A DNA stretch of 64,000 nucleotides from Flavobacterium erciyesense (GCF_018069925.1 NZ_JAGPXB010000004.1:124001-188000), one strand, 5' to 3'; numbered from the stretch's first letter, positions 34,982 through 45,020 are shown. Notes: generated from the letters alone by a model not told the origin. Program-made: numbers and translations.

Positions 34982-35016
34982 AAAGCCGTTTTTTCGAGTT
35001 GAGAAAAAACGGCTTT
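34982..35016. terminator. Bidirectional terminator
   Basis: 14-bp perfect stem AAAGCCGTTTTTTC / GAAAAAACGGCTTT with a short loop, between convergent genes. Confidence 0.85.
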
Positions 35017-35033
35017 TTGTTTACTTCAATATA

Positions 35034-35498
35034 TTAAAAAAGACCTAATCGTATGCTAGGAGCACGCACTCCTATTTGTGTTCGTACCGAAGTATTACTT
35101 GGTCTATGATAATTCCTTTGATCGTATTCATAATAATAAAATCCTGCGTGTCCATAAAAGGCATCGCTATGATGGCAATGAGAATCACAATGAGAATGAT
35201 GCGTTGTGTAAACATCTTGCTTGCTGGCAATATAGGCCTTGTAGGCTTTTCTATTCTTTTTCTTTAGCTCCTTTTCATACTCTTTTTGCTCTTTCCAAAA
35301 AGCCTTCTCTTCGGCTTTGGTTTTAGCAGTAAAGGTCAACTCATAATTGGCATCTTCTCTGCCCCTTTGCTGATAATAAGTAATTTTATCTGCATTGAAA
35401 TTTATGTTTGTTTCACTTTTCACACTGGCTTCTTGTGCGCGTGTTGTTGCTATTGTTCCCAAAAAAAGTAGGATCAGTAAAGATTTAATTGTTCTCAT
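35034..35498 (-). CDS. Secreted hypothetical protein, His-rich
   Basis: 154 residues with a signal peptide (MRTIKSLLILLFLGTIATTRA). A charged helical middle (residues ~60-95, KAEEKAFWKEQKEYEKELKK) is followed by a His/Cys-rich stretch (TTHHSHCDSHCHHSDAF, ~residues 98-115) and Tyr/His segments. The histidine and cysteine cluster could bind metal (Zn, Cu or Ni). No family was recognised. Divergent from the tricorn-like gene with a ~295-bp intergenic region that holds nothing else recognised. Confidence 0.75.
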   Translation of the reverse strand: MRTIKSLLILLFLGTIATTRAQEASVKSETNINFNADKITYYQQRGREDANYELTFTAKTKAEEKAFWKEQKEYEKELKKKNRKAYKAYIASKQDVYTTHHSHCDSHCHHSDAFYGHAGFYYYEYDQRNYHRPSNTSVRTQIGVRAPSIRLGLF

Positions 35499-35793
35499 GA
35501 TTATAATTTTTTAATGCAGTTACTATCTATTTTATTTCTAATTTCAATAGTAAGACAACTATAAAGTACTTTACCCTACCTCAAAATGGTATTATTTTAA
35601 AAAAATATTAAAGAACTACACGGTAAACCTTCACTTTTAAGCATATCCTCCTTTGTAAAGCTGACCAATAAATAAGACTTGAACATAAAAAAGACCTGCT
35701 TCATTTTTGCTTTTCAAATCTCAAAAATTAAAGCAAATCTGTAACAAAACAAGTTTTTAAGCTACTAAATAAAGAACTAAACTCTAATAAACT

Positions 35794-38700
35794 ATGAACT
35801 TAAAATCTTCATTATACTGTGGCTTGCTACTAGTAGCAAGTACGGTAACATTTGCACAAGATGCACTCTGGTTGCGCCATCCCGCGCTTTCTCCTGATGG
35901 TAAAAACATTGCTTTTGGCTATAAAGGTGATATTTATGTTGTTAATGCCCAAGGTGGTACCGCAGTTCCAATTACGATACACGAAGGACATGACATGATG
36001 CCTGTTTGGAGCAAAGACGGAAAGCAAATTGCTTTTGCTAGTGACCGCTACGGAAATTTTGATGTGTTTACGCTGCCCGTAACTGGAGGAACGCCTACCC
36101 GACTAACCTTTAATTCAGCGGCTGATTATCCGTATGATTTTTCACCTGATAGCAAAAAGGTTTTATTTGGTTCTAGCCGTCAAACAAGCAGCAATAACAT
36201 TCATTTTTACTCGCCGCGTTTGTTCCAAAACCTTTACACAGTTGCAGCAACTGGCGGAAAACCGGTGTTGGTTACTGAGGGTGGAATAGAATATGCGCGC
36301 TACAATGCAGCAGGAAATCAAATTGTTTTTCAAGACCGCAAAGGCTACGAAGACCCGTTACGCAAACACCACACTAGTAGTGTAACTCGTGATATTTGGG
36401 TATTTGATGTTAACAAAAAAACCTACACGCAGTTAAGTACTTACGAAGGTGAAGACCGCGAGCCGGTATACAGCAACGACAATCAAAATATTTTCTTTTT
36501 GAGCGAAGCCGATGGTAGCAATCAAAATATTTTCAAACAAAACCTTTCTACTAAAACAGCAACGGCCATAACTACTTTCAAAAACAATCCGGTACGTCAT
36601 TTAAGCGTAGCACAAGACAATACTTTGTGCTTTTCGCAAGACGGAGAAACTTATACTTTGAAGGAAGGCCAAAGTCCACAAAAAATAAAAATTACGATTC
36701 AAAATGATGGTAAAGGCAATGTGGAGAAAAACGTACCTATTGCAGGTTCTATTTCAGAGTTTGTACCAAGCCCGAACGGAAAAGAAATTGCAATTGTTTC
36801 TAGAGGCGAAATTTTTGTGACCAATGCCGACGGCGGAAGTACCAAAAGAATTACCAACACTCCGGAGCAAGAGCGTCACGTGCAATGGTCACCAGACAGC
36901 AAAACCCTTATTTACGCCTCAGAGCGTGGTGACAGTTGGGATTTATTTACGGCAAAAGTAGAACGAAAAGAAGAAGCTTATTTTTACGCTGCTACTTTAA
37001 TCAAAGAAGAAAAATTAATTACATCTGACAAGGAAGAGTTCCTACCTAAATTTAGCCCAGACGGAAAAGAAATTGCTTTTATTGAAGAACGCAACATTGT
37101 TCGTGTTTACAATTTGGCAAACAAAACCATAAGAACTATTTTACCAGAAGGTAGAAATCACAGTTATTCTGATGGCGATTTTGGTTTCAACTGGAGCGAT
37201 GATAGCAAATGGCTTTTTGTAGATGATAGCATGGGTAATTTTAATGCAACGCATACCGCGATGATCAAAGCCGATGGTTCGGAAACTAAATACCCAATTA
37301 TGAGTGGTTTTGGCGAAGACGCTGCCAAACAACAAATGAAAGGCAAAGCACTTGCTTGGTTGAGCAGCAAAGAAGGTCGTAAATCATTGGCCAATCAAGG
37401 CAGCAGAGAACTTGACGTGTACGCGGTATTTTTCGATAAAAAAGACTTTGAAAATTTTAAATTATCCAAAGAAGAAGCTGCTCTTGCAAAAGAAATAAAA
37501 GACAAAGAAAAAGAAGCCGAAGATAAAAAAACGGCTGCTAATACTGGTAAAAACAAGAAAGACACTCCTAAAAAAGAGGAAGCTGTAGTTTGGAATCCAG
37601 ATTTGACTGACCTTGAAACTAGAAAAGTTCGTGTAACCATCAACAGTTCATCTATTGCAGATTTTGTGTTTAATGATGAAGGTAGTAAGTTGTTCTATTT
37701 AGCTTCTTTTGAAAAAGGATTCGACCTTTGGGTAACCGATACTAAAACCAAAGAAACTAAAATTTTAGCTAAACTAGGATCATCTCCAAGTACTTTATTT
37801 TTGAGCAAAGACAACAAAACATTGTTTGTTCGAAACGACGGAAGCTTGTCTAAAATTGATACGGAAAGCGGAAAAATTACGGGAGTTAACGTATCGGCTG
37901 AGATGGTTTTAAATACAGAGCAAGAACGTAACTACATTTTCAATCACATGTGGAGACAAACCGCCAAGAAATTTTACGATCCAAAATTACATGGCGTAGA
38001 TTGGAAAATGTATAAAGATACTTATGCTAAATTTTTACCACACATCAATAACAACTATGATTTCCAAGAATTATTGAGCGAAATTTTAGGAGAACTTAAC
38101 GCCTCGCATACAGGAGGACGCTACAGCGCTAGTTTCCCTAATATGGATGTAACAGCTTGTTTGGGTTTATTGTACGATGAAAAAAATGCTGATGATGGTT
38201 TAAAAGTTACTGAAGTAATTGTAGGCGGACCTTTTGATAAAACAGGCTCAAAACTAAAAGCAGGTGCTACTATCAATAAAATTGACAACGAAGCAATAAC
38301 GGCCAATACAGATTGGGCTAAATTTCTAAACAGAAAAACAGGAAAATTAATTTTAATTTCAGGTGTAGATGCTAATGGAGTTGCCTTTCAAGAATCTGTA
38401 AAACCGATTTCATTTGGAGAAGAATCGGGTTTAATGTACAATCGTTGGATTCGCAAGATGAATCAGATTACTGAAAAATTGAGTAACGGTAAAGTAGGCT
38501 ACGTTCACGTACAAGGTATGAATGACGGTAGTTTTAGAGAAGTTTTTGACCAAGTAATGGGTAAAAATTTCGAAAAAGAAGCTTTGATTGTCGACACTCG
38601 TTTTAATGGTGGTGGCTGGTTACACGATGATTTAAATACTTTATTGAGTGGCAAACGCTACCTTGAATTTGCACCACAAGGCAACCGCTTGAAAGATGCG

Positions 38701-39048
38701 GAACCATTAGGAAGATGGACCAAACCTAGTTGTGTTTTAATGAGTGAAGGCAATTACTCCGATGCATTTATTTTCCCATACGTGTACAAACAAAACGGAA
38801 TCGGGAAGTTAATTGGAATGGGAGTACCAGGAACAGGAACGGCTGTTTGGTGGGAAACTCAAATTGATCCTTCTTTAGTTTTCGGAATTCCAATGGTAGC
38901 TACTATCGGAAAAGAAAACAGACCTACTGAAAACTTGCAAGTCAATCCAGATATTCCCGTTGCGATGAAATACGAAGATTATTTGAACGGACAAGACAAA
39001 CAATTAGAAAGAGCTGTTGAAGAAATGCTTAAAACGATTAAATTTTAG
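35794..39048 (+). CDS. Tricorn-like S41 serine protease
   Basis: 1084 residues with a signal peptide (MNLKSSLYCGLLLVASTVTFA). Residues ~25-290 and ~310-540 are WD40/PD40-like beta propellers (HPALSPDGKNIAFGY and similar). A Lys-rich low-complexity linker (residues ~555-605) precedes a C-terminal PDZ-like region and the S41 core. The tricorn catalytic elements are visible: ASHTGGRYS (His), the Ser-Asp in EGNYSDAFIF (~985), and Glu in PTENLQVNPD near the C-terminus. Tricorn degrades oligopeptides released by other proteases; here it should act in the periplasm. It is a single transcript. Confidence 0.92.
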   Translation: MNLKSSLYCGLLLVASTVTFAQDALWLRHPALSPDGKNIAFGYKGDIYVVNAQGGTAVPITIHEGHDMMPVWSKDGKQIAFASDRYGNFDVFTLPVTGGTPTRLTFNSAADYPYDFSPDSKKVLFGSSRQTSSNNIHFYSPRLFQNLYTVAATGGKPVLVTEGGIEYARYNAAGNQIVFQDRKGYEDPLRKHHTSSVTRDIWVFDVNKKTYTQLSTYEGEDREPVYSNDNQNIFFLSEADGSNQNIFKQNLSTKTATAITTFKNNPVRHLSVAQDNTLCFSQDGETYTLKEGQSPQKIKITIQNDGKGNVEKNVPIAGSISEFVPSPNGKEIAIVSRGEIFVTNADGGSTKRITNTPEQERHVQWSPDSKTLIYASERGDSWDLFTAKVERKEEAYFYAATLIKEEKLITSDKEEFLPKFSPDGKEIAFIEERNIVRVYNLANKTIRTILPEGRNHSYSDGDFGFNWSDDSKWLFVDDSMGNFNATHTAMIKADGSETKYPIMSGFGEDAAKQQMKGKALAWLSSKEGRKSLANQGSRELDVYAVFFDKKDFENFKLSKEEAALAKEIKDKEKEAEDKKTAANTGKNKKDTPKKEEAVVWNPDLTDLETRKVRVTINSSSIADFVFNDEGSKLFYLASFEKGFDLWVTDTKTKETKILAKLGSSPSTLFLSKDNKTLFVRNDGSLSKIDTESGKITGVNVSAEMVLNTEQERNYIFNHMWRQTAKKFYDPKLHGVDWKMYKDTYAKFLPHINNNYDFQELLSEILGELNASHTGGRYSASFPNMDVTACLGLLYDEKNADDGLKVTEVIVGGPFDKTGSKLKAGATINKIDNEAITANTDWAKFLNRKTGKLILISGVDANGVAFQESVKPISFGEESGLMYNRWIRKMNQITEKLSNGKVGYVHVQGMNDGSFREVFDQVMGKNFEKEALIVDTRFNGGGWLHDDLNTLLSGKRYLEFAPQGNRLKDAEPLGRWTKPSCVLMSEGNYSDAFIFPYVYKQNGIGKLIGMGVPGTGTAVWWETQIDPSLVFGIPMVATIGKENRPTENLQVNPDIPVAMKYEDYLNGQDKQLERAVEEMLKTIKF

Positions 39049-39377
39049 ATGCAATACAAATTGAATCTACCATTATACAGTACCAGATATATGTCATTTA
39101 CTTTTAAAGTTTAACTTACAAATCAAAATTATATACAAATTTACAATTATTGTATTAATAATGAGCTCGATATCATGTCGGGCTCATTTAATTTAATATC
39201 ATGACTAAACTCAAGCTAATTGTGACGATTTATTAAAAAAATTAAACACTAAAATTATTTGCTAACCTCAGACCCAGCAGAAGATATGAGACGAAAATAT
39301 TTCTTTTAATTTTTTTTGAAACAATAATATTTTATATGTACATTTGCTTAAATTTAATTATTCTAAATAAAAACAAT
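39049..39377. other. Intergenic region with terminator and TonB-receptor promoter
   Basis: Holds the hairpin at 39160-39188 (AATGAGCTCGA / TCGGGCTCATT, weak T-tail), then AT-rich sequence and the promoter at 39315-39346. Nothing else was recognised. Confidence 0.6.
39315..39346 (+). promoter_or_regulatory. Promoter of the FecA-like receptor gene
   Basis: TTTG (39315-39318), a 20-nt spacer, TACATTTG (39339-39346), 31 bp before ATG 39378. Because it covers the alternative upstream ATG (39336), it fixes the start. No Fur box is seen near it. Confidence 0.6.
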
Positions 39378-41618
39378 ATGTCATTTAAAAAATTCATTTT
39401 CTGTATTTCTTTTTTAGGCAGTGCAGTGTGTTTTGCTCAAGAACAAGACACAATTAACGAATACGAACTGGAAACAGTTAAGATTATTAAGGAGAAAGTA
39501 AAAACAATAACGGGAGCTGGTCAATACATTGATGCAAAAAAATTACAAAAACTCAATCAAACAAACATTAATAATGTTTTAAGAATTATACCTGGAGTCA
39601 ATATTAGGGATGAAGAAGGATTTGGTTTAAGACCAAACATTGGTTTAAGAGGTACACCTGTAAACAGAAGTGCAAAAATATCATTAATGGAAGATGGAAT
39701 CCTTGCTGCACCTGCACCTTATTCTGATCCATCAGCATACTACTTCCCTACATTCGCAAGAATACAAGGTGTAGAAGTACTCAAGGGAAGCAGCCAAATA
39801 AAATATGGCCCATATACTATTGGTGGAGCTATTAATTTAATTTCAACACAAATACCAAATGAATTTAGAGGATTTGCACAACTTTCGACGGGGAGTTTTA
39901 ATACAAATCAACAAAGAATATGGATTGGAGATAGTAAAAAAAATATTGATTACTTATTTGAATTCAATAGGATAGCCAGCAACGGATTTAAGCAAATGGA
40001 AAATGGTGCTAATACTGGTTTTGACAGAAGGGATGTACTAGGAAAACTGCGTTGGCACACAAGTAAAACGGCTAAAATTAGTCAATCTGTTCTACTTAAA
40101 GTAGGGAACACATTCGAGGACAGTAAAGAAACTTACTTAGGTCTTACCCTTGATGACTATAACAATAACTCCAGAAGAAGGTACTTAGGAACGCAGAGAG
40201 ACCTTTTAGATTTACGTCAAGAACAGATTAGCATTACTCACAACATAAACCCTTTTGATAAATTCTATGTTACTACATCAGGATATTATACAAAAGTGTT
40301 CAGAGATTGGGCCAGAGCAAACACCTTTGGTGGACAAAGTATAAATAATATTCTTGCTGATCCATCTGCTAACCAAACTGCATATAATATTATGACAGGT
40401 GTGGCAAATGGCAACATTTCGTATCAAAGTGCTGCAAGAACATATTACACTAAAGGTATTCAAACAGCATTAAACTACCAGTTTGATACAGGACAAATAA
40501 AAAATAAAATAGAACTTGGCATTCGCTTTCACGAAGACCAAGCTGATAGATTTGGAACAACTTCAACATATGCTATGACTAACGGTATAATGATATTGAC
40601 AAATGCTGGTGTGAAAGGAAATCAAGAAAACCAGATCAGAAATGCAAAAAGTTTAGCTTCATATATCACATACGAAATAAACTATAAAAACTTGAAGCTT
40701 AGCCCAGGCGTGCGTTACGAGAAAATTCAATTAGACTTTGAAAATTACGGAAATGCCGACAATGCTAGATTGGGAACTAATTTGAGAAAAGCAAAGAATG
40801 AATTATCAACAGTTTTACCAGGAATTGGCATGAACTACAGCATTAACACATCTATGAATATTTTTGGAGGTGTTCACAAAGGATTTTCACCTCCGGGAAT
40901 GCCTTCAGTAACTTCAACTGTCGGACAGGCAAAAATAGAAAAATCTTTAAATTACGAACTCGGTTACCGTATCGAAAAACGATATGTAATTGGACAAATA
41001 GGTGGTTTTATCAATGACTATTCGAATATTTTAGGATCTGATAATATATCTGGTGGCGGAGCAGGTACAGGTGATTTATTTAACGCAGGAAATGCAAAAA
41101 TTAAAGGAATTGAAGCCTCAATTGATATAAATATTGCCGATGCATTAAAAATTAACAATCCTAATATTAAACTGCCGCTTAACATTGCATATACTCACAC
41201 TAATGCAAAATTCCAAGATACATTCGTTAATGGAGGTGGCGACTGGGGATCAGGAACCATAAACAAAGGTGACTTTATACCATTTATTACACCTAATCTT
41301 TTGACTTGTAGCTTAGGTTTTGAAAATAAAAAATTTAATACAACACTTACTGGAAGATACACTGGTACCACCAGAATTAAACCTGGTCAAAGTGATGAAG
41401 TAGTGCCACAAAATGGCATTTTGTACAATAATGTAACAGCAATAGATGGATTTTTAATTATTGATTTATCATCAAATTATATATTAACAAAAAATTTAAC
41501 CATTTTCACGCTATTCAATAATGTAACAAATAACAAATCAATTGTAGCTAATTTACCTCAGGGATATCGCCCAAACTTACCCCTTAGTTATAACTTGGGA
41601 CTTAAGTTTAACTTATAG
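39378..41618 (+). CDS. TonB-dependent receptor, FecA-like
   Basis: 746 residues from ATG 39378. Signal peptide MSFKKFIFCISFLGSAVCFA, then directly a plug domain (residues ~40-160: INNVLRIIPGVNIRDEEGFG, ARIQGVEVLKGSSQIKYGP, GGAINLIS) and a 22-strand-type barrel ending in NLGLKFNL with a terminal aromatic-free strand. The closest resemblance by motif is the ferric dicitrate receptor FecA, without an N-terminal signalling domain and without adjacent fecIR genes. It should transport a ferric chelate or similar ligand using TonB energy. An upstream longer start is rejected because it covers the promoter. Confidence 0.9.
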   Translation: MSFKKFIFCISFLGSAVCFAQEQDTINEYELETVKIIKEKVKTITGAGQYIDAKKLQKLNQTNINNVLRIIPGVNIRDEEGFGLRPNIGLRGTPVNRSAKISLMEDGILAAPAPYSDPSAYYFPTFARIQGVEVLKGSSQIKYGPYTIGGAINLISTQIPNEFRGFAQLSTGSFNTNQQRIWIGDSKKNIDYLFEFNRIASNGFKQMENGANTGFDRRDVLGKLRWHTSKTAKISQSVLLKVGNTFEDSKETYLGLTLDDYNNNSRRRYLGTQRDLLDLRQEQISITHNINPFDKFYVTTSGYYTKVFRDWARANTFGGQSINNILADPSANQTAYNIMTGVANGNISYQSAARTYYTKGIQTALNYQFDTGQIKNKIELGIRFHEDQADRFGTTSTYAMTNGIMILTNAGVKGNQENQIRNAKSLASYITYEINYKNLKLSPGVRYEKIQLDFENYGNADNARLGTNLRKAKNELSTVLPGIGMNYSINTSMNIFGGVHKGFSPPGMPSVTSTVGQAKIEKSLNYELGYRIEKRYVIGQIGGFINDYSNILGSDNISGGGAGTGDLFNAGNAKIKGIEASIDINIADALKINNPNIKLPLNIAYTHTNAKFQDTFVNGGGDWGSGTINKGDFIPFITPNLLTCSLGFENKKFNTTLTGRYTGTTRIKPGQSDEVVPQNGILYNNVTAIDGFLIIDLSSNYILTKNLTIFTLFNNVTNNKSIVANLPQGYRPNLPLSYNLGLKFNL

Positions 41619-41660
41619 TTTATTAAAATAACTAGTAATAGAAAAAGAATTGTAAAAGAA

Positions 41661-41690
41661 AGGTAGTTGAAAGACTACCTCTTTTTTTTT
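41661..41690 (+). terminator. Terminator after the TonB-dependent receptor
   Basis: 7-bp stem AGGTAGT/ACTACCT with loop TGAAAG, C, then nine T residues. Confidence 0.8.
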
Positions 41691-41708
41691 CAATAATTAT
41701 GACTGAAA

Positions 41709-42668
41709 TTAACATTGAATGATGGCAAAATATATTGGCATCCCAAAAGTGATGTTAAAAGGGAACGTTACTGCTAGTGCCATTGGCAAAAAGATTCCCG
41801 GATTTGCTTTAGGAACTGCAATTTTCATGGCCGCTGGAACAGCAATATAAGAGGCACTTGCAGCTAGAACTGCAAATATAAAACGGTTCCCGATATCGGC
41901 TGTTGCAAAGTGACTCAAATAGGCAACAACACTCCCATTGATTAAAGGAATTACTACGGCAAAGGCAAAACTAAACCAGCCACTTTTAAAGAAATCACCC
42001 AATTTACGGCCACTCACAATTCCCATATCTAATAAAAATAAGGCCAGAAAACCTTTAAAAATATCAGTAGTAAAAGGTTTTATTCCCAATGCCTGTTGAT
42101 CACTAGCGAGCAAACCAATAATTAAACTTCCTAAAATTAAAAGCACACTTCCGTTTGTGAAAGAATGAGTTACGATGGTGGATAATTTTGTTTTCAGCAC
42201 ATTATTATTACTAAACAATCTGATTAATATTACACCTACAATAATAGCTGGAGCTTCCATTAAAGCCATTACGGCTACCATGTGACCACTAAAATTGAAA
42301 TTTTGCAATTCTAAAAATGAAACTGCTGTTACAAAAGTTACTGCGCTTACAGATCCATAAGTTGCAGCGATCGCGCCCGCGTTTTCAATGCTGTATTTCT
42401 TCTTTAAAATAAAAAAACAATACAATGGAATAATCAAAGCGATTCCAACTCCAAAAAAAATCGACCATAAAATATCAATGGTAAAATGACTATGGGCCAA
42501 CTCTTGACCTCCTTTAAACCCAATTGCAAAAAGCAAATACAAAGAAATAAACTTGGAGCTGCCTTCTGGGATTTGCAAATCACTTTTGACTAAAACGGCT
42601 ATGATTCCGAGGACAAAAAAAAGTAAAGCGGGATTGGTAAGGTTTTCAATTAATAAATTCAAATTCAT
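41709..42668 (-). CDS. Sodium-dependent bicarbonate transporter (SbtA-like)
   Basis: 319 residues with about ten spans in two inverted blocks. The pattern matches PF05982/SbtA: LTNPALLFFVLGIIAVLVKS at the start, KFISLYLLFAIGFKGGQEL, GSVSAVTFVTAVSFLE, and LLDMGIVSGRKLGDF in the second half, with ASYIAVPAAMKIAVPKANPG. SbtA imports bicarbonate with sodium in cyanobacteria; non-photosynthetic relatives may supply bicarbonate for carboxylations. The PII-like SbtB partner is not seen. It lies 72 bp downstream of tsaC in the same direction. Confidence 0.88.
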   Translation of the reverse strand: MNLNLLIENLTNPALLFFVLGIIAVLVKSDLQIPEGSSKFISLYLLFAIGFKGGQELAHSHFTIDILWSIFFGVGIALIIPLYCFFILKKKYSIENAGAIAATYGSVSAVTFVTAVSFLELQNFNFSGHMVAVMALMEAPAIIVGVILIRLFSNNNVLKTKLSTIVTHSFTNGSVLLILGSLIIGLLASDQQALGIKPFTTDIFKGFLALFLLDMGIVSGRKLGDFFKSGWFSFAFAVVIPLINGSVVAYLSHFATADIGNRFIFAVLAASASYIAVPAAMKIAVPKANPGIFLPMALAVTFPFNITFGMPIYFAIIQC

Positions 42669-42740
42669 AGTAAAGTGTCTTTTAATTACCGATTTCGCTT
42701 GGTAATTTTATTGATAGATAAAGTAAAGAATACTTGTTTT

Positions 42741-43700
42741 TTATTTTTTAGCTGCGCGTTTTAGTCTGTCATTAATAGTTTTGCCCAATCCAATATCTGG
42801 AAAACGCTCCACTAAAATCAAATCTAATTTTTGGCTATCCAAGCGGTGTAATGCTGCGTATAAACGGGAGCTTGCTTCTGCTAATGAGCCTGATTTTGAA
42901 AGCACCTCCTGCGCAACAATACAGTCACTTTGATAAGTGTTGCTAAAAGACAACACGCCAACTCGCAATTTCAAATTTTGGTTTAAATCCAAACTCATAG
43001 CAGTAGTCAACTGCGTAGTTGTAGCGGGCGCATAATGGCGGGCTAACATGCCTGGAGCTGGCGGTGCTTTTTCATTGTAATTATGTACCGCTACAGGCCC
43101 AACTACCGCCTCAATGTCCTCAATAGCAAGAGAACCCAAACGGTATAAAACAGGCTCGTCGTTTTCAAAACCAATAATGGTCGACTCGATGCCTTTGTGA
43201 CAGCTTCCACCATCTAAAATTAAGGGAACCTCTTCTTGAAAATACTGCGCTACATGACTGGCTTGTGTTGGACTAATAGACCCAAACGGGTTGGCACTTG
43301 GTGCAGCCAAAGGAAAATCGAGCTGTTCTAAAAGTGCCAAAGTAAGCTCATGATTAGGCACACGTACTGCAACAGTGTCTTTACCAGCCGTCACCAAATC
43401 TGGTACATTGGACTGCTTTTTTAAAACCATCGTCAAGGGACCCGGCCAAAAAGCAGCAGCCAAGTGCGCAGCTTTAATTGGAATTTCTCGTGCAACTTGA
43501 GGCAAACTTTCAACTGATTTTAAGTGTACGATTAAAGGATTGAAAGTTGGTCTTTTTTTGATACTAAAAATAGAAGCGATAGCTTTAGGGCTAAAAATAT
43601 TTCCTGCTAACCCATAAACAGTCTCTGTAGGAATGGCGATAACTTCTTCTTGATTTAATAATGCAATTGCCTCTGGGATAGATTTTGATATAGTATTCAT
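42741..43700 (-). CDS. tsaC: L-threonylcarbamoyladenylate synthase
   Basis: 319 residues, the long Sua5-type with both YrdC and Sua5 C-terminal domains. It makes threonylcarbamoyl-AMP from threonine, bicarbonate and ATP for tRNA t6A37. Motifs seen: IPTETVYGLAGN, KKRPTFNPLIVHL, FWPGPLTMVLKK, VAVRVPNH, SANPFGSISPT and STIIGFE. Its use of bicarbonate as a substrate makes the downstream SbtA-like bicarbonate permease a suggestive neighbour. It begins 3 bp after the DUF6671 gene, so an operon is likely. The t6A partners tsaB, tsaD and tsaE are not in this window. Confidence 0.95.
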   Translation of the reverse strand: MNTISKSIPEAIALLNQEEVIAIPTETVYGLAGNIFSPKAIASIFSIKKRPTFNPLIVHLKSVESLPQVAREIPIKAAHLAAAFWPGPLTMVLKKQSNVPDLVTAGKDTVAVRVPNHELTLALLEQLDFPLAAPSANPFGSISPTQASHVAQYFQEEVPLILDGGSCHKGIESTIIGFENDEPVLYRLGSLAIEDIEAVVGPVAVHNYNEKAPPAPGMLARHYAPATTTQLTTAMSLDLNQNLKLRVGVLSFSNTYQSDCIVAQEVLSKSGSLAEASSRLYAALHRLDSQKLDLILVERFPDIGLGKTINDRLKRAAKK

Positions 43701-43703
43701 TAC

Positions 43704-44546
43704 TTAAGGGTTACAATAATCACAATACATGGGATCTTCTGTTGTTTTTTGATACGGAAATGAAACTTCAAGTGTGTGTTGACACTTTTTACAATTATAA
43801 ACATGGCTTAAAGTAGAACGTGTAGGTGATTTGCACCATTCACAAGGTAAACCAAGTTTAGCTTCTGTAACTACAAATCCTGGCGTGCTGCACTCCGGAC
43901 AAACAGATTGAACGGCTTGAAGCAACTTTTGAGCCGCTAATTCAATAACTTTCATGCGTGTAGGGTTGTTATGCGCTCTCATATCGGTCTCGGCATAAAC
44001 AGAGCCGTATATTTTTTGCAAATGCTCAAAACAACTTTGTAATTGCAGCATGTTGTCAATTCCTTTTAAAATTGATTCGTTATTTTTGGGACCGCTGCGC
44101 AAAATAATAGCATGAGAAGGAAAGTGAATTCTCTCTGCGAAATCCAATAAATCTTGCCAAGTTTCTGTTGTTGTTCCATAGAAATTAGTGTCTAAACTGA
44201 TTTCTCGAACCACAATTTCGAGTTCGTTTTTTTTATCTATAAAAATCAAAAATTCTTCATCCGCTTGCGCAAAAAATAAACTGGGATGAGCACCAAACGA
44301 CCCCTCACTTGCTATGGCTAAATCACAATCAAAAGCGGTCATCGCAGCAAGACATTTTTCGCGAACCGTTTGTAAAGCAGTTGATTGCCTATCGATTTCA
44401 CCAGCAAAAGTGCCAAAAATATCGGTATCAAAAGCAGTAGGAACAAAACAGCTTACACTAAGCCCATTTTCAAAAATGGGTGCAATTACCCGCTCTTTCT
44501 GATGTTTGGTTACGATCAGTAACTTTCTGTCTTTAAATAGCTCCAT
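43704..44546 (-). CDS. DUF6671 family protein
   Basis: 280 residues, cytosolic. The N-terminal ~170 residues form an alpha/beta core (KLLIVTKHQKERVIAPIFE, CDLAIASEGSFGAHPSLFF, AIILRSGP). The C-terminal ~90 residues have four CxxC pairs (CPEC, CEWC, CKKC and CDYC) for two zinc-ribbon-like sites. I place it in DUF6671 from memory; function unknown. It is upstream of tsaC with a 3-bp gap and overlaps the preceding small gene by 14 bp. The gene order small protein-DUF6671-tsaC suggests a link to RNA modification or nucleotide handling, which is inference. Confidence 0.8.
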   Translation of the reverse strand: MELFKDRKLLIVTKHQKERVIAPIFENGLSVSCFVPTAFDTDIFGTFAGEIDRQSTALQTVREKCLAAMTAFDCDLAIASEGSFGAHPSLFFAQADEEFLIFIDKKNELEIVVREISLDTNFYGTTTETWQDLLDFAERIHFPSHAIILRSGPKNNESILKGIDNMLQLQSCFEHLQKIYGSVYAETDMRAHNNPTRMKVIELAAQKLLQAVQSVCPECSTPGFVVTEAKLGLPCEWCKSPTRSTLSHVYNCKKCQHTLEVSFPYQKTTEDPMYCDYCNP

Positions 44547-44835
44547 CTGTTTTGGCTTTAGGCCTTACCTCAATTTGAATGATGCCGTTGATGAGCAATT
44601 CTAAATCTTTTTCCTCAGCCTCTTTAATCAGCATTCTAATATAATCAGATGCCTCTATTAAAGTTTCTTGTCGTCGTTTTGAATGCTGAAAATCTCTATT
44701 AAACTTAAATTCACTGCCGTATTTTTCCAAACTGTGGTAATTTACTTTGGTTTTGATCAGCGAATACAAAACTTTTCCTGCCTCAAGAGGTTCAAATTTT
44801 CCCTCGATTAATTTAAATTGAAATTGCTTTTTCAT
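44533..44835 (-). CDS. Small conserved hypothetical protein
   Basis: 100 residues if ATG 44835 (MKKQFQFKLIEGKFEPLEAG) is used. The frame extends upstream without an ATG, passing a TTG at 44940 that would add a hydrophobic stretch; the shorter start is preferred. Soluble, charged and helical (residues ~50-85, HSKRRQETLIEASDYIRMLI). No known family. Its last 14 bp overlap the DUF6671 start, so they are probably co-translated. First gene of the tsaC-containing operon. Confidence 0.7.
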   Translation of the reverse strand: MKKQFQFKLIEGKFEPLEAGKVLYSLIKTKVNYHSLEKYGSEFKFNRDFQHSKRRQETLIEASDYIRMLIKEAEEKDLELLINGIIQIEVRPKAKTDGAI

Positions 44836-45020
44836 GCTTTCTTTTTTGGTGTCAAAGTGAAATAGAACATAAAAAATTAATATTGCTAAAGCGAATATCA
44901 AATGATATTTTCGGTCATTTCGATTGCTCTTTAAGCCCAAGTAAAAAACAAAAACTAAAGTTAAAAATGCCTTTTTTGCTTTTAGTTTATTTCATACTGG
45001 GGCTTTTGTTTTTCATAGTG

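Noticed and set aside
39336..39377. Longer start of the FecA-like receptor
   Set aside because: The ATG at 39336 lies inside the TTTG-N20-TACATTTG promoter, while 39378 gives a normal signal peptide.
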